A stretch of 64,000 nt of DNA, taken from contig OX637795.1 of NCBI GenBank assembly GCA_951802425.1, positions 2,274,501 through 2,338,500 of the forward strand. Direction: 5' to 3'. Every line of letters starts with the position of its first letter. Positions within the stretch are counted from its first letter, which is position 1. Positions 10,381-21,600 of the stretch are shown here, piece by piece. Below the pieces are notes generated by a model. That model saw only the letters and a list, made by a program, of their open reading frames with translations, made no database searches and was not told the origin of the DNA. The stretch comes from Clavaria fumosa (Eukaryota; Basidiomycota; Agaricomycetes; Agaricales; Clavariaceae). Both the position numbers and the translations under genes were made by a program.

Positions 10381-11560
10381 TGGTGGAGGAGGATGCACCA
10401 GTGCAGGTTTTCCCAGAAATGGGAGTCTGTGTGTCATTCACATTGGAAATGGAGACACTACTCCAGAAAAATAGTGCAGTACACATACAGAAGCTGGAGG
10501 AGCTTGATGATGAGTGGACACGAGATCGTGCTGGACTCTGGCAAAAGGGGACAGTCACTTGGGTCCCCCTAGGAGCTTGTGAGGCCGTCCTCGAGTTTGA
10601 GCATGACCTCCCTGCTGCTGGACACCCTGGGCCCTGGAAGTTGAGAGCAGCACTAGTGAAGGGTTATTGGTGGCCGGATATGGTGAAAGATGCAGATTGG
10701 TATGCCCAGGGGTGCAAGACATGCCAGTGGACAAAGCCCGACCATACCAAGCGTGCTGCCCCACTGCACCCCCATCCGGTTCCTGATGGCCCCTGGTTGG
10801 TGATCTCATGGGACATAGTTGGTCCCCTCCCCCTCTCCTGTGGACATAATGCCATCCTTGTCATTGTCGACAAGTTCACAAAATGGACACTGCTTGAAGC
10901 AATCAGGCTCGACCTCACAGGACTTGGAGTGGCATGTCTCCTCCAGGATTGAGTGTTTCGTGACCATGGAGTCCCTCACAAGGTTGTGAGTGACCGGGGG
11001 TCCCAGTTCGTGTCCTGCTTCATGAAGGAGTTCTACTCCATGATCTGGGTAAAGGCACAGGCCTATGTGGACCACCTCCAGGATGATTGGGCCGAGTGGT
11101 TGTCAACTGCTGAGTTTGCTCTTAACAATCATGAGCACTCTGCAACAGGACAGATGCCTTTCTTCCTTGACTATGGACAACACCCATGGAATGGGGGACT
11201 CCACCCACCTTCTGAGGTGAACCCAGTGGTGGATGAGTGGATGGCTAAGCTCACAGAGTCCCAAAGAGCAGCCAAGGAGGCAATGGAGAAAGTGGCGGCA
11301 GTGATGAAGAAGAGCTACAATAAGGGGAAACGCCCAAGTCAGGAGTACTCTGAGGGAGATCTGGTCTGGCTGGATACTAGAAACTTGAAGATGGACCAGC
11401 CCTCTAAAAAGCTTGACAACAAGAGAGCAGGCCCCTTTGCAGTTGAGGAGAAGGTGGGACCTGCTGGGTATCGCCTCAAGCTCCCTCAGGCCTGGCGCAT
11501 CCATCAGGTCTTCAATGAGTTGCTGTTGACACCATACCATCCCCCTTCCTTCCCTTCTCA
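10381..11560 (+). pseudogene. gypsy-2 integrase with deleted catalytic segment
   Basis: The HHCC zinc-binding domain (AAGHPGPWK..., CKTCQWTKPDHTKRAAPLH) is followed by WDIVGPLPLS with the first catalytic Asp. A TGA at 10950-10952 interrupts before VFRDHGVPHKVVSDRGSQF, which carries the second Asp. At about 11055 the protein jumps from MIWVKA to QAYVDHLQDDWAEWL. Gypsy-3 has about 27 extra residues there, including HPQTDRQTERVNQE with the third catalytic residue (Glu). So the DDE triad is incomplete and this copy cannot integrate by itself. The C-terminal GPFAVEEKVGPAGYRLKLP domain is intact. Confidence 0.9.
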
Positions 11561-11807
11561 GAACCTGCCTCCCCCTCCACCCCCTACTATTGATGATGAC
11601 CACCTGGAGTATGATGTGGAGGCGATCCTTGATGTTAAGAAGGTGGGGCGTGGGGTGAAGTACTTGGTGAAGTGGTTGGGATATCCAGTGGAGGAAAACA
11701 CTTGGGAGCCCCATAGGAACCTCACTAACGTAATGTTGCTTCTCCGGGACTTCTTCCTCTCCCACCCTGACAAGGCCAAGCTAGCTGGTTGGGATGCCCA
11801 GCCTTAA
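11561..11807 (+). pseudogene. gypsy-2 chromodomain at the integrase C-terminus
   Basis: After a proline run (PPPPPPTIDDDH) the sequence reads [40 protein letters not shown], a full chromodomain with the aromatic positions (Y, W, W). In chromoviruses this domain reads histone marks and steers integration to heterochromatin. The stop at 11805-11807 is followed directly by the purine tract and 3' LTR. Confidence 0.92.
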
Positions 11808-11818
11808 GAGGGGGGTGA

Positions 11819-12108
11819 TGTTAGGATTGCTTACATAAGCATCCAAAAAGAGGATTTGTGGAGAAACTGGGGAGGGTTGTTGGAAGGTCACATGACCTGT
11901 GGCTGTGTTCATGATTAGGTAATCAGAAGGTCACATGACCTGGGCCTGGGCGCATCACGTGATCCGAGGGTCCGAGCGTGGGAACGCCAGCAAATGCCGA
12001 AGCGTTCGCTATATATACTGCGTCGTTTCCATTTTTGTACTCTTTTCCCCTTATCTTAGTATTGTCATCATGACCTTACGCTTAAGTTGTGTAAGACCCA
12101 GTCTGATA
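11819..12108 (+). repeat. gypsy-2 3' LTR
   Basis: Direct copy of 4174-4462 with a few substitutions and one single-base length difference; TATATATA at 12010-12017. The next five bases repeat the 5' flanking ACCAC. Confidence 0.93.
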
Positions 12109-12262
12109 ACCACCCAAACCAGTTCTACAAGAAGAATGGGCCATACACCACCAACGTGGAGGCCCCCCCTGGGTCACACCAGTTACCACGGACGTCATAA
12201 GCCCATGGATTGTACCTACTGACAATTATGAACACCCTTTCATCCCAGACACATGTGACACC
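12109..12262 (+). pseudogene. gypsy-1 tail between gypsy-2 and the KDZ element
   Basis: An open stretch reads NYEHPFIPDTCDT up to the border of the large transposon. The far side of that transposon (38197 onward) continues in the same frame with SIDPLTETEPLP. This piece, 3701-4168 and 38197-38326 therefore look like one interrupted sequence. No domain is recognisable. Confidence 0.5.
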
Positions 12263-12529
12263 ACCCCCTTCAGCACACCCACCCCCTATCCAAAAGGCCT
12301 AGCCAATTTTGACTGATGCCCTTTTTATGGGCCCAGCCGATCGTCAGCCGAGATATAGCTTTATAGGCTTGGCCAATCAACTTGATATACCAAAATCCTG
12401 CCAGGCATACAGGGATCCCATGGTAATGATGATACCCTTTCAAAAGGGCTGGCCGACACCCATTTTAGGAACCAGTGTAAAGGGTCTGAAGCACCCTATT
12501 CAAACATTTCTCTCACTTACATGACAAAT

Positions 12530-13550
12530 TAGATCAAAAAGCTGGGGATAAAGCATATGCACAAGATTAGGAAGCAAAGATCAGATGTGCTATTTGATAG
12601 ACATGTAAATTACAAGGTCATCTGCATCATTTGAGACTCCTTATCATCTGAGACTCCTCCATGACAACTTAACACAGTTGGGTGAGATGAAAACAAATAT
12701 GCCTTCCAATAGGTCTTCAAAGGGTAGAAGCAAATGTACCAATTGAATATGCAATGGAGCCATTATAAACTAGAGTGAAATGTGGTTGTCAACTGAGTCA
12801 GGATATTCTTTGGAAAAGGATGGGCCTTAATATCCTTTCTGAAGAGTATTCAAATCCACTTTGAATACGTGTTCTAAAGGAGAATGTATTGTTATTGTTC
12901 AAATATTCTTGCAATGTAGAAGTTGTGCATGTGAGTCTGTTATCACACCTTGTGATTATATCATTCTGTGGCTGTGCCCGGGATCCCGGGTGTGACAGTC
13001 ACACTGTGACCAACTCTGCATAAGAGTATTCAAATCCACTTTGAATATGTGTTCTAAAGAAGAGGAGAATGTATTAGAATTGTTCAGGATGAGCCTTTGT
13101 ACATAAAAATGATCCATTGTGGTCTAGAATTAAATTGAGGAAGTGATGCAAGGCAGTATATAATCTGATATTCCTTATAAAGAGACAAACCATTATAAAA
13201 GGACCCACATATGTGGTTCAATGGGGCACAATCCACCTTCAACAATCCAGTGGGAATAATGAAGGAGGATATTATTATCAGATATTGCTTATAAAGGTAT
13301 GAATCTTCTGAACAACATGATGCATCTAATAACAAGACTCAAATATGCTTTCTGATAGGCACAGGTTCTTCAATGATCTGATGCAAAGCTGACTGATTCA
13401 GGAAGTGGATCATTATCTGAAATTCCTTAGAAAGGGCCAAACTATAGGCACCACAAAAGGACAGATTGCAAAGAATTATTAGGACCTAGTGAGACATCAT
13501 GCAGATTGATATGCACTACAAATGACTGTCACCAGTGTCAAGGATGATTT
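12530..13550. other. Non-coding outer part of the left inverted repeat
   Basis: No gene is visible. Short related words recur, such as ATTCAAATCCACTTTGAATA with GTGTTCTAAAG (12850 and 13026), and GATATTCCTTATAAAG / GATATTGCTTATAAAG. At 12977-12990 a perfect 14-bp palindrome CCCGGGATCCCGGG is followed by GTGTGACAGTCACAC. Such subterminal motifs are candidates for transposase binding. Confidence 0.55.
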
Positions 13551-15657
13551 TCAGTGCTTCACCCTTGGTCGCAGTACCCGCTTCTTGGCATCCATGGAAG
13601 CCCTCTCTCTAGCCCTGGTCCTATATTGCTTAGACCTCTCCTCCTCCTCTTCATCATGGTATACCCTTTTCCTCTTGGGCAGGCTGGGCCCTGCCTCCTT
13701 GTGGATCTGAACTGCCATATGAGCAACAAGGCCATGAACATCTCTATGCACACCCACATCATCCCACATCCCTTGTTCTCCTGTCCAAAATTCCATTATC
13801 TGTATTGTATTTATGCTGGACTGGAAAATTCTCACCTGGATGTTGCCTGTCATGGTCACCTTCTAACCCATTCCCCTCAATACCATCACCCCTTCGCATA
13901 TCCACCTGCTTGCTCAGACAGGATTCTTCTGCATCACTATCAGAGGGAACAGAAGCCTCAACCCTATCATCATTATCCCCATCATAGATGCACCCCGAAT
14001 CACTGTCTGACTCATCTGAGCCAATGTCCTCACTATGTGCATTTCAAATGTGCATTGATGATGATGATGATGATGATAATGATGATATGAGAACACTCAC
14101 TCAGTACTGATATGGACAGGCTGGACCTCTCGTTCTTTCCCCTTCTTGAGGGAGAGCCTCTTCACCTCTTTGTCAGATGACAATGATGGCTCTTGTTCAG
14201 GTTGCTGGTGATAGTTGACTAGATGCCTTGATGGCTTCCCTCTCTGGTGCTGTGGGAGAACATATTGAAACTGTAATATTTTCTGGCCCAAAGTCTGTCG
14301 GTGATGCAGGAAATCACAGAGCCTTCTGACATCGACATATTGCATTTTTGAAGGCTCGCGAATTTGCATTCCCTCTGGAAGGTATTCATGAGGAATAAAC
14401 TTGTGTGGAGCATCAGCTATCAGTTGCCAAGGGACAGCAACCTTCTTGTTTTTTGTTGTATTGCCTACATGTTGGAAGTAACTTGTCAGACTTGGACTAT
14501 TGAGCAAGACAGACTCACAATAAGTGATAGTAAAAAATGACCACAAAATTTCTTTGAGTTGTGCGAGTGGTAGGTTGAGTTCCAAAGGAAGAATGGGCCA
14601 TCCCTCATGATCTGTTAGCAAATCCCATGGCACACTAATATCTCTTCCTTTCCTTGATAGCATCTCCTCTTCATCAACAAAAGGCTTCCTTTGTAACTCA
14701 TCTGAAATCCTGTCAGTACTTCCCCAACCTTGGCTTCACATCATTTTCTCACCATTCCATGTCTCAGCCAAATATTTATCCCACTCCTCCCACACCTCAC
14801 AACCAACTTTGTGAAATTGTACCTTGAACCCACTAGTCACAGGTCCAGGGGTCTGAATCCTGGAGCATGTATACAGAGAATTAATCTGATGGACCAGTGG
14901 GCATGCAATTGAGACTCACTTTGTCTTCTTTATATTCCCTTTCTCATCTTGCCAGCCAGTCAACATAAATAATTCAACACCCATCTGCTCCTTTGCAAAA
15001 CGGGCAAACTTCAGGGCCTCATGCATAAATTTGCAAGAAGCCAATCTCCAAGCAACATTTCAGCCATTCTACTGGTTGAGAAAGGTAAATTAAAATACTC
15101 ACTCTCTCTGCACAGGAACTGGGACAGGCTCCCTATTCCATTTCTCCACCAACCCCATGTATTTCTGATGCTCCTCTTGTGTTAGCTCTTGACAAATCTC
15201 AGTCCTAGCATGACGATATGAGCTGAGGAACTGGACTGATCCCCTCTCAGCATTTGACAACTCCTGGGCCCTGGCATTGATAATCCCCTTCTTGCACTGC
15301 TCCACAACATGCTGGAGGGTCCACCTCTGTCGTTTGCTGAACTGAAGGCCTTGGTTGCCATCATCTTCTGAACCAGAAGACTCCTCCCCTCCACTGACAG
15401 CCCTGCGGTTATTGTGGAGCCAATTGCGAATTTCTATGAACAGACAAACATCAAATCAACTCAGGAGACACATAAAATGCATAGGTTACGGTGCTAAGAT
15501 CCTCTGGGACACATTTGTTGTCCTGCTCAGCTGAATCCTTGATTTTCGCTTTGATTTGCTTGACAATTTTGAGGCAGTCTTTTGAGTTTGCCTGTCTGTA
15601 GGCTACAAGACTTTCTGTGAGTATTTTGGTATACTCTGGGGTCATCCACCGTGTCAT
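13551..15657 (-). CDS. Arm-borne gene, left copy (homeodomain-like N-terminus, acidic and basic tail)
   Basis: Multi-exon gene on the - strand, mirror of 34818-36925. The start is probably the ATG of MTRWMTPEYTK. After a short intron the second exon begins KIRNWLHNNRRAVSG, resembling the recognition helix of a homeodomain (K-I-x-x-W-x-x-N-x-R). Later exons encode RWTLQHVVEQCKKGIINARAQEL, a segment with KFMHEALKFARFAKEQMGVELFMLTGWQDEKG, then a 160-residue exon (ISVPWDLLTDHEGWPILPLELNLPLAQLKEIL...), an Asp/Ser-rich stretch and a basic C-terminus with DEEEEERSKQYRTRARERA. A DNA-binding role is inferred only from the motif. One junction near 15030 does not splice cleanly, so the copy may be damaged. 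Confidence 0.6.
14056..14092. repeat. GAT microsatellite in the left arm
   Basis: An imperfect (GAT)n run, about ten units with one AAT, lies in an intron of the arm-borne gene. The right arm has the same run at about 36384-36420 as ATC units. Confidence 0.85.
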
Positions 15658-15918
15658 TTTCTTTGCTAGCCTAACTGATAAAGCAGTGGCATTGTTGGGA
15701 AACAAGAAGTGGTGTGTCACGTGAGAAAATAACTTGGCTCATGTGAGTCACTTGTCACACATTTTGACTGTGACTTGCTGAGGCTGTGCCTGGGACCCCG
15801 GGTGTGACAGTCACACTGTGACCGTAACTCTCCATAACAATATGCAAAATGTCCTTTGAATATGTGAGCCTTGTGTATTTTTTTAATGTACGAAATTCCA
15901 CAGCAGTCACATCTTACA

Positions 15919-16735
15919 GAGTGATGACAAAGGTTCGGCTAACGGTCTATCTGAAAGAGGACTAGTACGTTTAGTTTAAACTCCTATTGGTTACGTGCTT
16001 GCCAGCGCAGCGGCCTCAGGGCCCTGAGGATTTTTTGTACCGCCGTATCTGGAGCTTCACGTCTTGGTTATGTGCTTGCCAGCGCAGCGGCCTCAGGGCC
16101 CTGAGGATTTTTCGTACCGCCATATCTGGAGCTTCACATCTCTCGCGTGAACTCTAGGTATGTGCTATCCTTGTGATCTTTATTACACTACTGAATACAC
16201 TACGTCTCTTGCGTGAACTCCAGTCCTCTTGATCCGAAGCCTTCTCTGCATTATATATATACCATATTGCTTCTGAAGTGAAGCAATGGCACATTTTCAT
16301 GCAAAATAACATAGCTTTGCTCATGTGAATTGTGTGTTGGGAGATGTGACTGTGACTTGTTGTGGCTATGCCCAGGATTACGGGTGTGACTCACACTGTG
16401 ACCATAGCTTGGCATCAGAATATCCAAATGCTCTTTGAATATGTGTGTTCTGGGTAAGAGGAGAATGTATTGCTATTATTGCAGAAACTAGGAAAAGCTG
16501 ACTAACGTCAGCAGAACCTTTGCTTGAATATCTTTGCATAAATTTGTGATACAACTATGGCTCACAATTGTGGTACCAGACAATGTCAGATAGTCATGCT
16601 GGTCCACAGGGGTTGTGAACAACACTGTATTTTCCAAAAGATTACCCACTCATAAAGTTAGTGTGGCTGTGCTGATGCTGTGATAACAGATGTCACATAG
16701 TGTGACTGTCGCATACACTTTTGTCAATATCCACC
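15919..16735. other. Region between left arm and protease gene, with a possible copia LTR relic
   Basis: No gene is visible. 15989-16142 is a 77-bp unit in two tandem copies. 16136-16230 repeats TCTCTCGCGTGAACTC and CTCTTGCGTGAACTCCAG, close to TCTCTCTTACCGCGTGAACTCCAG in the copia LTRs at 50486 and 63367, so a degraded copia LTR is likely. ATTATATATATACC at 16250 could be a TATA box. About 16345-16410 is a further copy of the GGGTGTGACTCACACTGTGACC motif found in the arms. Confidence 0.5.
15989..16142. repeat. 77-bp tandem duplication with 16-bp palindromes
   Basis: Two near-identical units start at 15989 and 16066. Each contains the perfect palindrome CCTCAGGGCCCTGAGG (16014-16029 and 16091-16106). 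The two units differ at about three positions, two of them CpG/TpG or CpG/CpA differences. Confidence 0.85.
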
Positions 16736-18487
16736 ATGTCTGCCCCAATCATCCTTCCTTGTGCTGCTGTCCGTGTGGGTGGAAACACCAGCAACCCCAA
16801 ATCCTTGGTTGCCTCGTTTCAAGTCCAGGGTGCCATGTAAGTACTTTTGTTCTTGTCCATTCAATCTCCTCACTGAGTTGTGAAAGGGCCGCAATGACTT
16901 TGACAGGCATGGGGTTTCCCCAAGTACAAGTTCACTTAGAAAGGGATTCATCAGCTTGTAAAGTGAGTCTCCCCAAACTGCAGGATAGGCGTTACTAATG
17001 ACATTAGATGAGTCACCCTAATAAGAAAGGGCGTCATGTGGTCATGGTCCTCCATGTCAATCTGGTTCGACCTTTGAAACCCCAATTAGCACAGTTCTGG
17101 GGCAAGACTAAAGGTATGTACTTTTGAAAGCTTGCTCCATGTCTGTCTGAGAGGATCTAGGACGGGTACTGTTTCCAAAACTATTTCTCCTTTTTGACCA
17201 AGAATCAAGTCTCTGGAGTCAACAAACATACGAAGCGTTTGTTCAATCTGTCAAGCCTAACTTTCTGGGAGACACATGGCAATATCTTAGGTATGTGGCT
17301 TGTTTTGAAAGCTAAATTTCAACATTAATGATTGGCAATATCATAAGACCTGAGGAATCCGAAGCTGCATGGGTATCTGGTGGGACAACATCAGGGTAGA
17401 TCAATAACCTCATGTAATCAATATATTTGACATATTTTTCTCATTCTAGTGTTGGGAGCACACATATGCTTCTAGGTCCAGTTCAATTGAAAGATATTGA
17501 ACTTGACCAACTCAAGGCTGGTCAATGGATAGGAGGAGATATTGTCAACTTTGCACTTCAGTACGTCAACCAATGTTCAATTGTTAACAATGCTCAAGGT
17601 GGACAGAGAGACATACAAAGCATTGGAAACAGGGGCATCTGGAATATGGCTTGCAAATACATATTTCCTTCCAGTACTGAGGTAATTTCACCCCTTAATG
17701 ATGTGGGTGAAAGCTGATCATTTATTAGAAGAAAGGATGGCACCAGAGATATTATCGCATGGCTTCCAGAATCTGCACACAAATGCAGATACTGGATTAT
17801 TCCTGGGTTCAGTGAGGAACTGTACATGGCTGATATCTTGTTGGAATTTATGGGGATGCTATACCTATTACAGGAAGCATTGGTTTACCATAATTGTGGC
17901 AAACCCAGGCCATTGCTTTCTAGTCGATCAGCCAGATGGTAACTGGGGATGGTGAGTGTACCATTTCTTGCAATATTTTTGGTACTAACATCTTTACAGT
18001 ACCATTGTCATACTTGACAGCTTTTTTCGTGACAGGGTGCATTCCAAAGACGCAAAGGCAATCCAAGACCTCTTCCGAGAGCTTGGGCATCAACAGGGCC
18101 TAAAGTACACCAAGGACCCAAAGGTTATCCAACCAAAGGTTTGTGGCAAATTGTGCAAAAAAGGGTGCTTCATATATTTTCATATGTTCTTGCTTAGGTT
18201 CCAAAACAGAAAAACGGAGATGATTGTGGCATATATGTGATCCATTTTGCAAGGCTGTGGTTGCATGAAGGTGACAGATTAATGGATGTGGTGCTGGTAA
18301 TTGGATATTTCTTTTCTTCTTCTAATGTCATTTCAACATCCCTTAGAACCCCTTGATGTCTCAACAAGACATTGAACAAGCATGGAAGTGCTGGAGGATT
18401 GGTGGGCTTCGGACAAGGCTACAAGAAGAGATCCTCACTGTTGCAGAGAAGAGTTGGTTTGAGCATGAAAAACAAAGGATAGTCTGA
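16736..18487 (+). CDS. Ulp1/SENP-type cysteine protease (peptidase family C48)
   Basis: A multi-exon gene with clean GT-AG introns. Exon 1 starts at an ATG in good context (CCACCATGTC) and ends at a GTAAGT donor at 16837. The exon from about 17450 gives the substrate-binding start of the fold (LDQLKAGQWIGGDIVNFALQYVN). The catalytic set is complete: His in KHWFTIIV (CAT 17878-17880), Asp in VILDSFF (GAC 18016-18018), then Gln and Cys in PKQKNGDDCGIYV (TGT 18225-18227). The last exon ends EKSWFEHEKQRIV. Family members cut ubiquitin-like modifiers such as SUMO from proteins; transposon-borne versions are common in eukaryotic DNA transposons. It lies directly upstream of and parallel to the KDZ transposase. 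No stop was found in the catalytic exons; exon borders at 16960-17440 are uncertain. Confidence 0.82.
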
Positions 18488-18583
18488 TTGCCATTTACAG
18501 GCCTTTCCTCTTGTAATTCTACTGCCACTGGAATTTTATTGTATCTTGTATTTGTATTACTCTAACACTTTGCAACATAGAAG

Positions 18584-18677
18584 TTGCATATGTGAGTTTT
18601 TCAGTCAGCCCAATCACATGACACAACACTTTGCATATGTGAGTTTTTCAGTCAGCCCAATCACATGACACAACACT
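18584..18677. repeat. 47-bp tandem duplication upstream of the transposase start
   Basis: Two exact-looking copies (18584-18630 and 18631-18677) of a unit containing TTGCATATGTGAG and CCAATCACATGAC lie in the 210-bp gap between the protease stop and the transposase ATG. The CCAAT word and the CACATGAC box are promoter-like, so the duplication may double a regulatory site. Confidence 0.75.
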
Positions 18678-18698
18678 TTGTCCACTGCAACCTCCGCC

Positions 18699-21600
18699 AT
18701 GCCAATCACTAAACGAAAAGAACATGCCCAGGAGGTTGAATTTGTTTCAATTTACAATAAACGACTGCGGAAATCCTTTTTGAAGTCTCGAAATGTCTAC
18801 AAACAACCTGCTCAACCATACAACGTTCTACATAGCAAGCTTTGGTCTGGGACCTGCTCCAATGATTCCCTACTCCCCCAAACACCCCATAGCGAGGCCA
18901 AACAGACTCTGCCCTTTACATTTAATGCAGATGGTGACCCTGAGTGCATACTGGATTCTGATGCCCAACGGATTTCACATAAGAAAAAGCAAGGAAAGGT
19001 GAGGACTCCAAGTTATTCTCTGTATGCTGAAGTATCTGAAAATGTACACATTCAGACTCAGAATGAATTCCTTGAGGATTGGCTTCCTTTAAGAACAGCT
19101 TACCTGAGGGAAATCTTGGAATTAGAAGCTCCACCCCCTTCCAAAATTTGTCAGGTCTGCAATCAGAACAACTTCAAGTTTCGATGCCATGATTGTTTCT
19201 ATCGGCCTGCAACTTGCTCCTCATGCTGCGCCAAATCTCACATCAATATCCCATTCCATTCCATTGACATTTGGAATGGAGTTTGTTTCCTGCCATCTGA
19301 TCTCCTACATGTTGGACTGGCGATTCACTTAGGGCATCAAGGCTCACCATGTCCAGAATTCAAAGAGGAAGGGTACAGGGAGAAGGATCAATGGGAGCAA
19401 GATACCAGAAATGAACCTAATTTGGATAGGCCAGGTGCAAGTCTGCTTCTAGTTGTACACTCAAATGGAGTGTGCCGACGGAGCATCTATTACTGCCAAT
19501 GCTCAAATGCTCCTTCCCACCATATACAGCTGCTTCAACACTGTCTGTTTCCTGCCAGCTATACGAAACCTCAAACAGTGTTCACATTTGAAGTCCTTGG
19601 TCACTTCCATATTGAGGCTATGGAGTGTAAAACCTCAGCAGGCGCCTTTTACTCCAAACTAAAGAGATTTACCTCTAATGCTTTCCCAGACACTGTACCA
19701 GTTAGTATCCTCCTCTCCTTTTCCCTCCATTTGTATTGACAAGCTGCTGGCATTAGGATCGATACCGTGAACTAATGAGAGTATCTCGTCAATGGCAAGA
19801 CTTGACAAATAGAAAATGATTTGGTTTTGGGCACAACTTGGATAGGAAAACAGGAAATGGGGACCTAGCACTGTTTTGTCCTGCTTGCCCTCAACCTGGC
19901 ATTAATCTTCCTAACAACTGGCAAAGTCAACCAGATCAGTAAGTCTTGTTTTCATTGAATGCATGTGAAACCTGATAAAGAAATGCCAGATGGCTTTTCC
20001 GCAGATCCCTGGTTGTTGATGGAAATTTCTCAGCAGAACACTTGAAAATGCGAAGAGCAGAGAAAGATGTTAGGTTAGCAAATGGAGAGGCATATATTGT
20101 AGAGGAAGTGAATTATCAACATCACCTCTCTGAGGGCTTAGAGATTCAAGATGTAGGTGTCTAACTTGGACTGGTCACCTGAGATTCACTCCTACAACAG
20201 AAATCAAAATGCTCAAATCACAGGGCTATAAGCCAGTCAAATGCTCACTCAAGTCACCTGGAAGCCATGGGAATAGGGGCATGTGCCTGCTCACGGCATG
20301 GGTGTTTCGTGCCACATTCTGTGGTTGATTTCCAGAAGGGCAAGCGGTGAGCTGAAAATGTCTGTATATTTGAATTTGGTTGCAAATACTTGTTGCTTTT
20401 TCTTCCAGTCACATCAACATTGACTATGCAATTTGCCAAGCTATCAAATATAGGACAGAAGGGATGACAGAGACTTTAGTCATCTATGATATCTGTTGTC
20501 AGTGGATTTGCAATTTCGACAAGAGGGTCCAGGGGAGCCAGTATCTGTCTGTGCACCCTTCAACAACAACAATCATACCTGCAGTGGGTAAATTTCACTT
20601 GGGGGCACACATTCGTTCCTGTTTCCCACTGTTCTCCTTGAACTTTGTTCATGGTGCTGGCCAACAAGATGGAGAGATTTTGGAGACTCTGTGGTCAAAC
20701 CTGAACAAGGTCTCCAGCAGCATATGGGCCATGAGCAAGGCACATCGGCACGAAATATTAGACGACTACATGCGAGATTCAAACTGGAAGAAAACAGTGG
20801 GTATTGGTGGGTATCAAAACTTTCTAAGCGAATTTGGGATAACTGAATATGCAATCTAGTGAAGGCCCTCCTGGCGAAGTACAATGCTGCAACAGAAGGT
20901 CTTCAACAAACCAAGATTGCATTCAATGATTTGAATGAAGGGATTGGATTAGAAGCAAGAGAAGAATGGATGAATTTAGAGCAGATTGCTCTGCAAAATC
21001 GAGGGGAAGCCCTCAAAATATACGATATACAACTGGAAAAGAGTGAGTTGATATTCCTCACTTCATCACTAGAGACAGAAATCTGAAAATTTTAATATGA
21101 AGCACCAACTCTTGCAGATATCAGGCTAACTCTCTCAGCTAGGGAAAAAGAAACTGGATTACCTTCAGGGATTACATCATTCCTGACTCAAGGCATGGAT
21201 CTGGAACATATTCAGTAAGTGACATCCAAGATGCTAAGCCTACACACATGCCAATGAGCCTCCAGATGTTCAATTGACCTAACCCGGAAGAGGAGACTCA
21301 CAGCAGCTCAGAAGCAAAGCATTATTGATAAACAGAATGCACTTCAATCCAAAATTGAAAATTTCAACCAACAAGTCTATACTGTTCTGGGAGATTTCGA
21401 GTGGGATGACCAACACCAGGAGACCATGCCAGAAGACACTGGACCTAGAGAAGAAACACAGGATGATCCTCAAGATGGTGACGTGGAAGACCTGGACATG
21501 GACGAGCAGAATTTCATACAGAACAGGCTTTGGATGCCTTCTATGTTTGGCCACGACTTCTGCTTGAAAAATGGGTGGGAAAAATTTGTGGATCAAGAAA

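Larger units (their letters stand above)
4174..12108 (+). mobile_element. gypsy-2: LTR retrotransposon with 5-bp target duplication
   Basis: The 289-bp repeat at 4174-4462 recurs at 11819-12108 with few differences. Both start TGTTAGGAT and end CTGATA. The insertion is flanked by the direct repeat ACCAC (4169-4173 and 12109-12113), the 5-bp duplication expected of an integrase. A purine tract (AAGAGGGGGGTGA) sits directly before the 3' LTR. Between the LTRs lie gag, protease, reverse transcriptase, RNase H, integrase and chromodomain in chromovirus order. Removing the nested FB-2 leaves about 5.5 kb, a usual length for this group. Several stops, a frameshift and an integrase deletion make it non-autonomous. 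Confidence 0.93.
12279..15918. repeat. KDZ element left inverted repeat (3.64 kb)
   Basis: It pairs with 34557-38197 in reverse complement over its whole length, with one single-base indel and a few substitutions, nearly all at CpG. It contains AT-rich non-coding sequence (12530-13550), an arm-borne gene on the - strand (13551-15657), a GAT microsatellite (14056-14092) and two copies of a GTGTGACAGTCACACTGTGACC motif (about 12990 and 15800). Confidence 0.93.

Noticed and set aside
13554..14090. A 178-codon frame on the + strand in the left arm
   Set aside because: It is antisense to the exons of the arm-borne gene and ends in a Met run from the GAT microsatellite.
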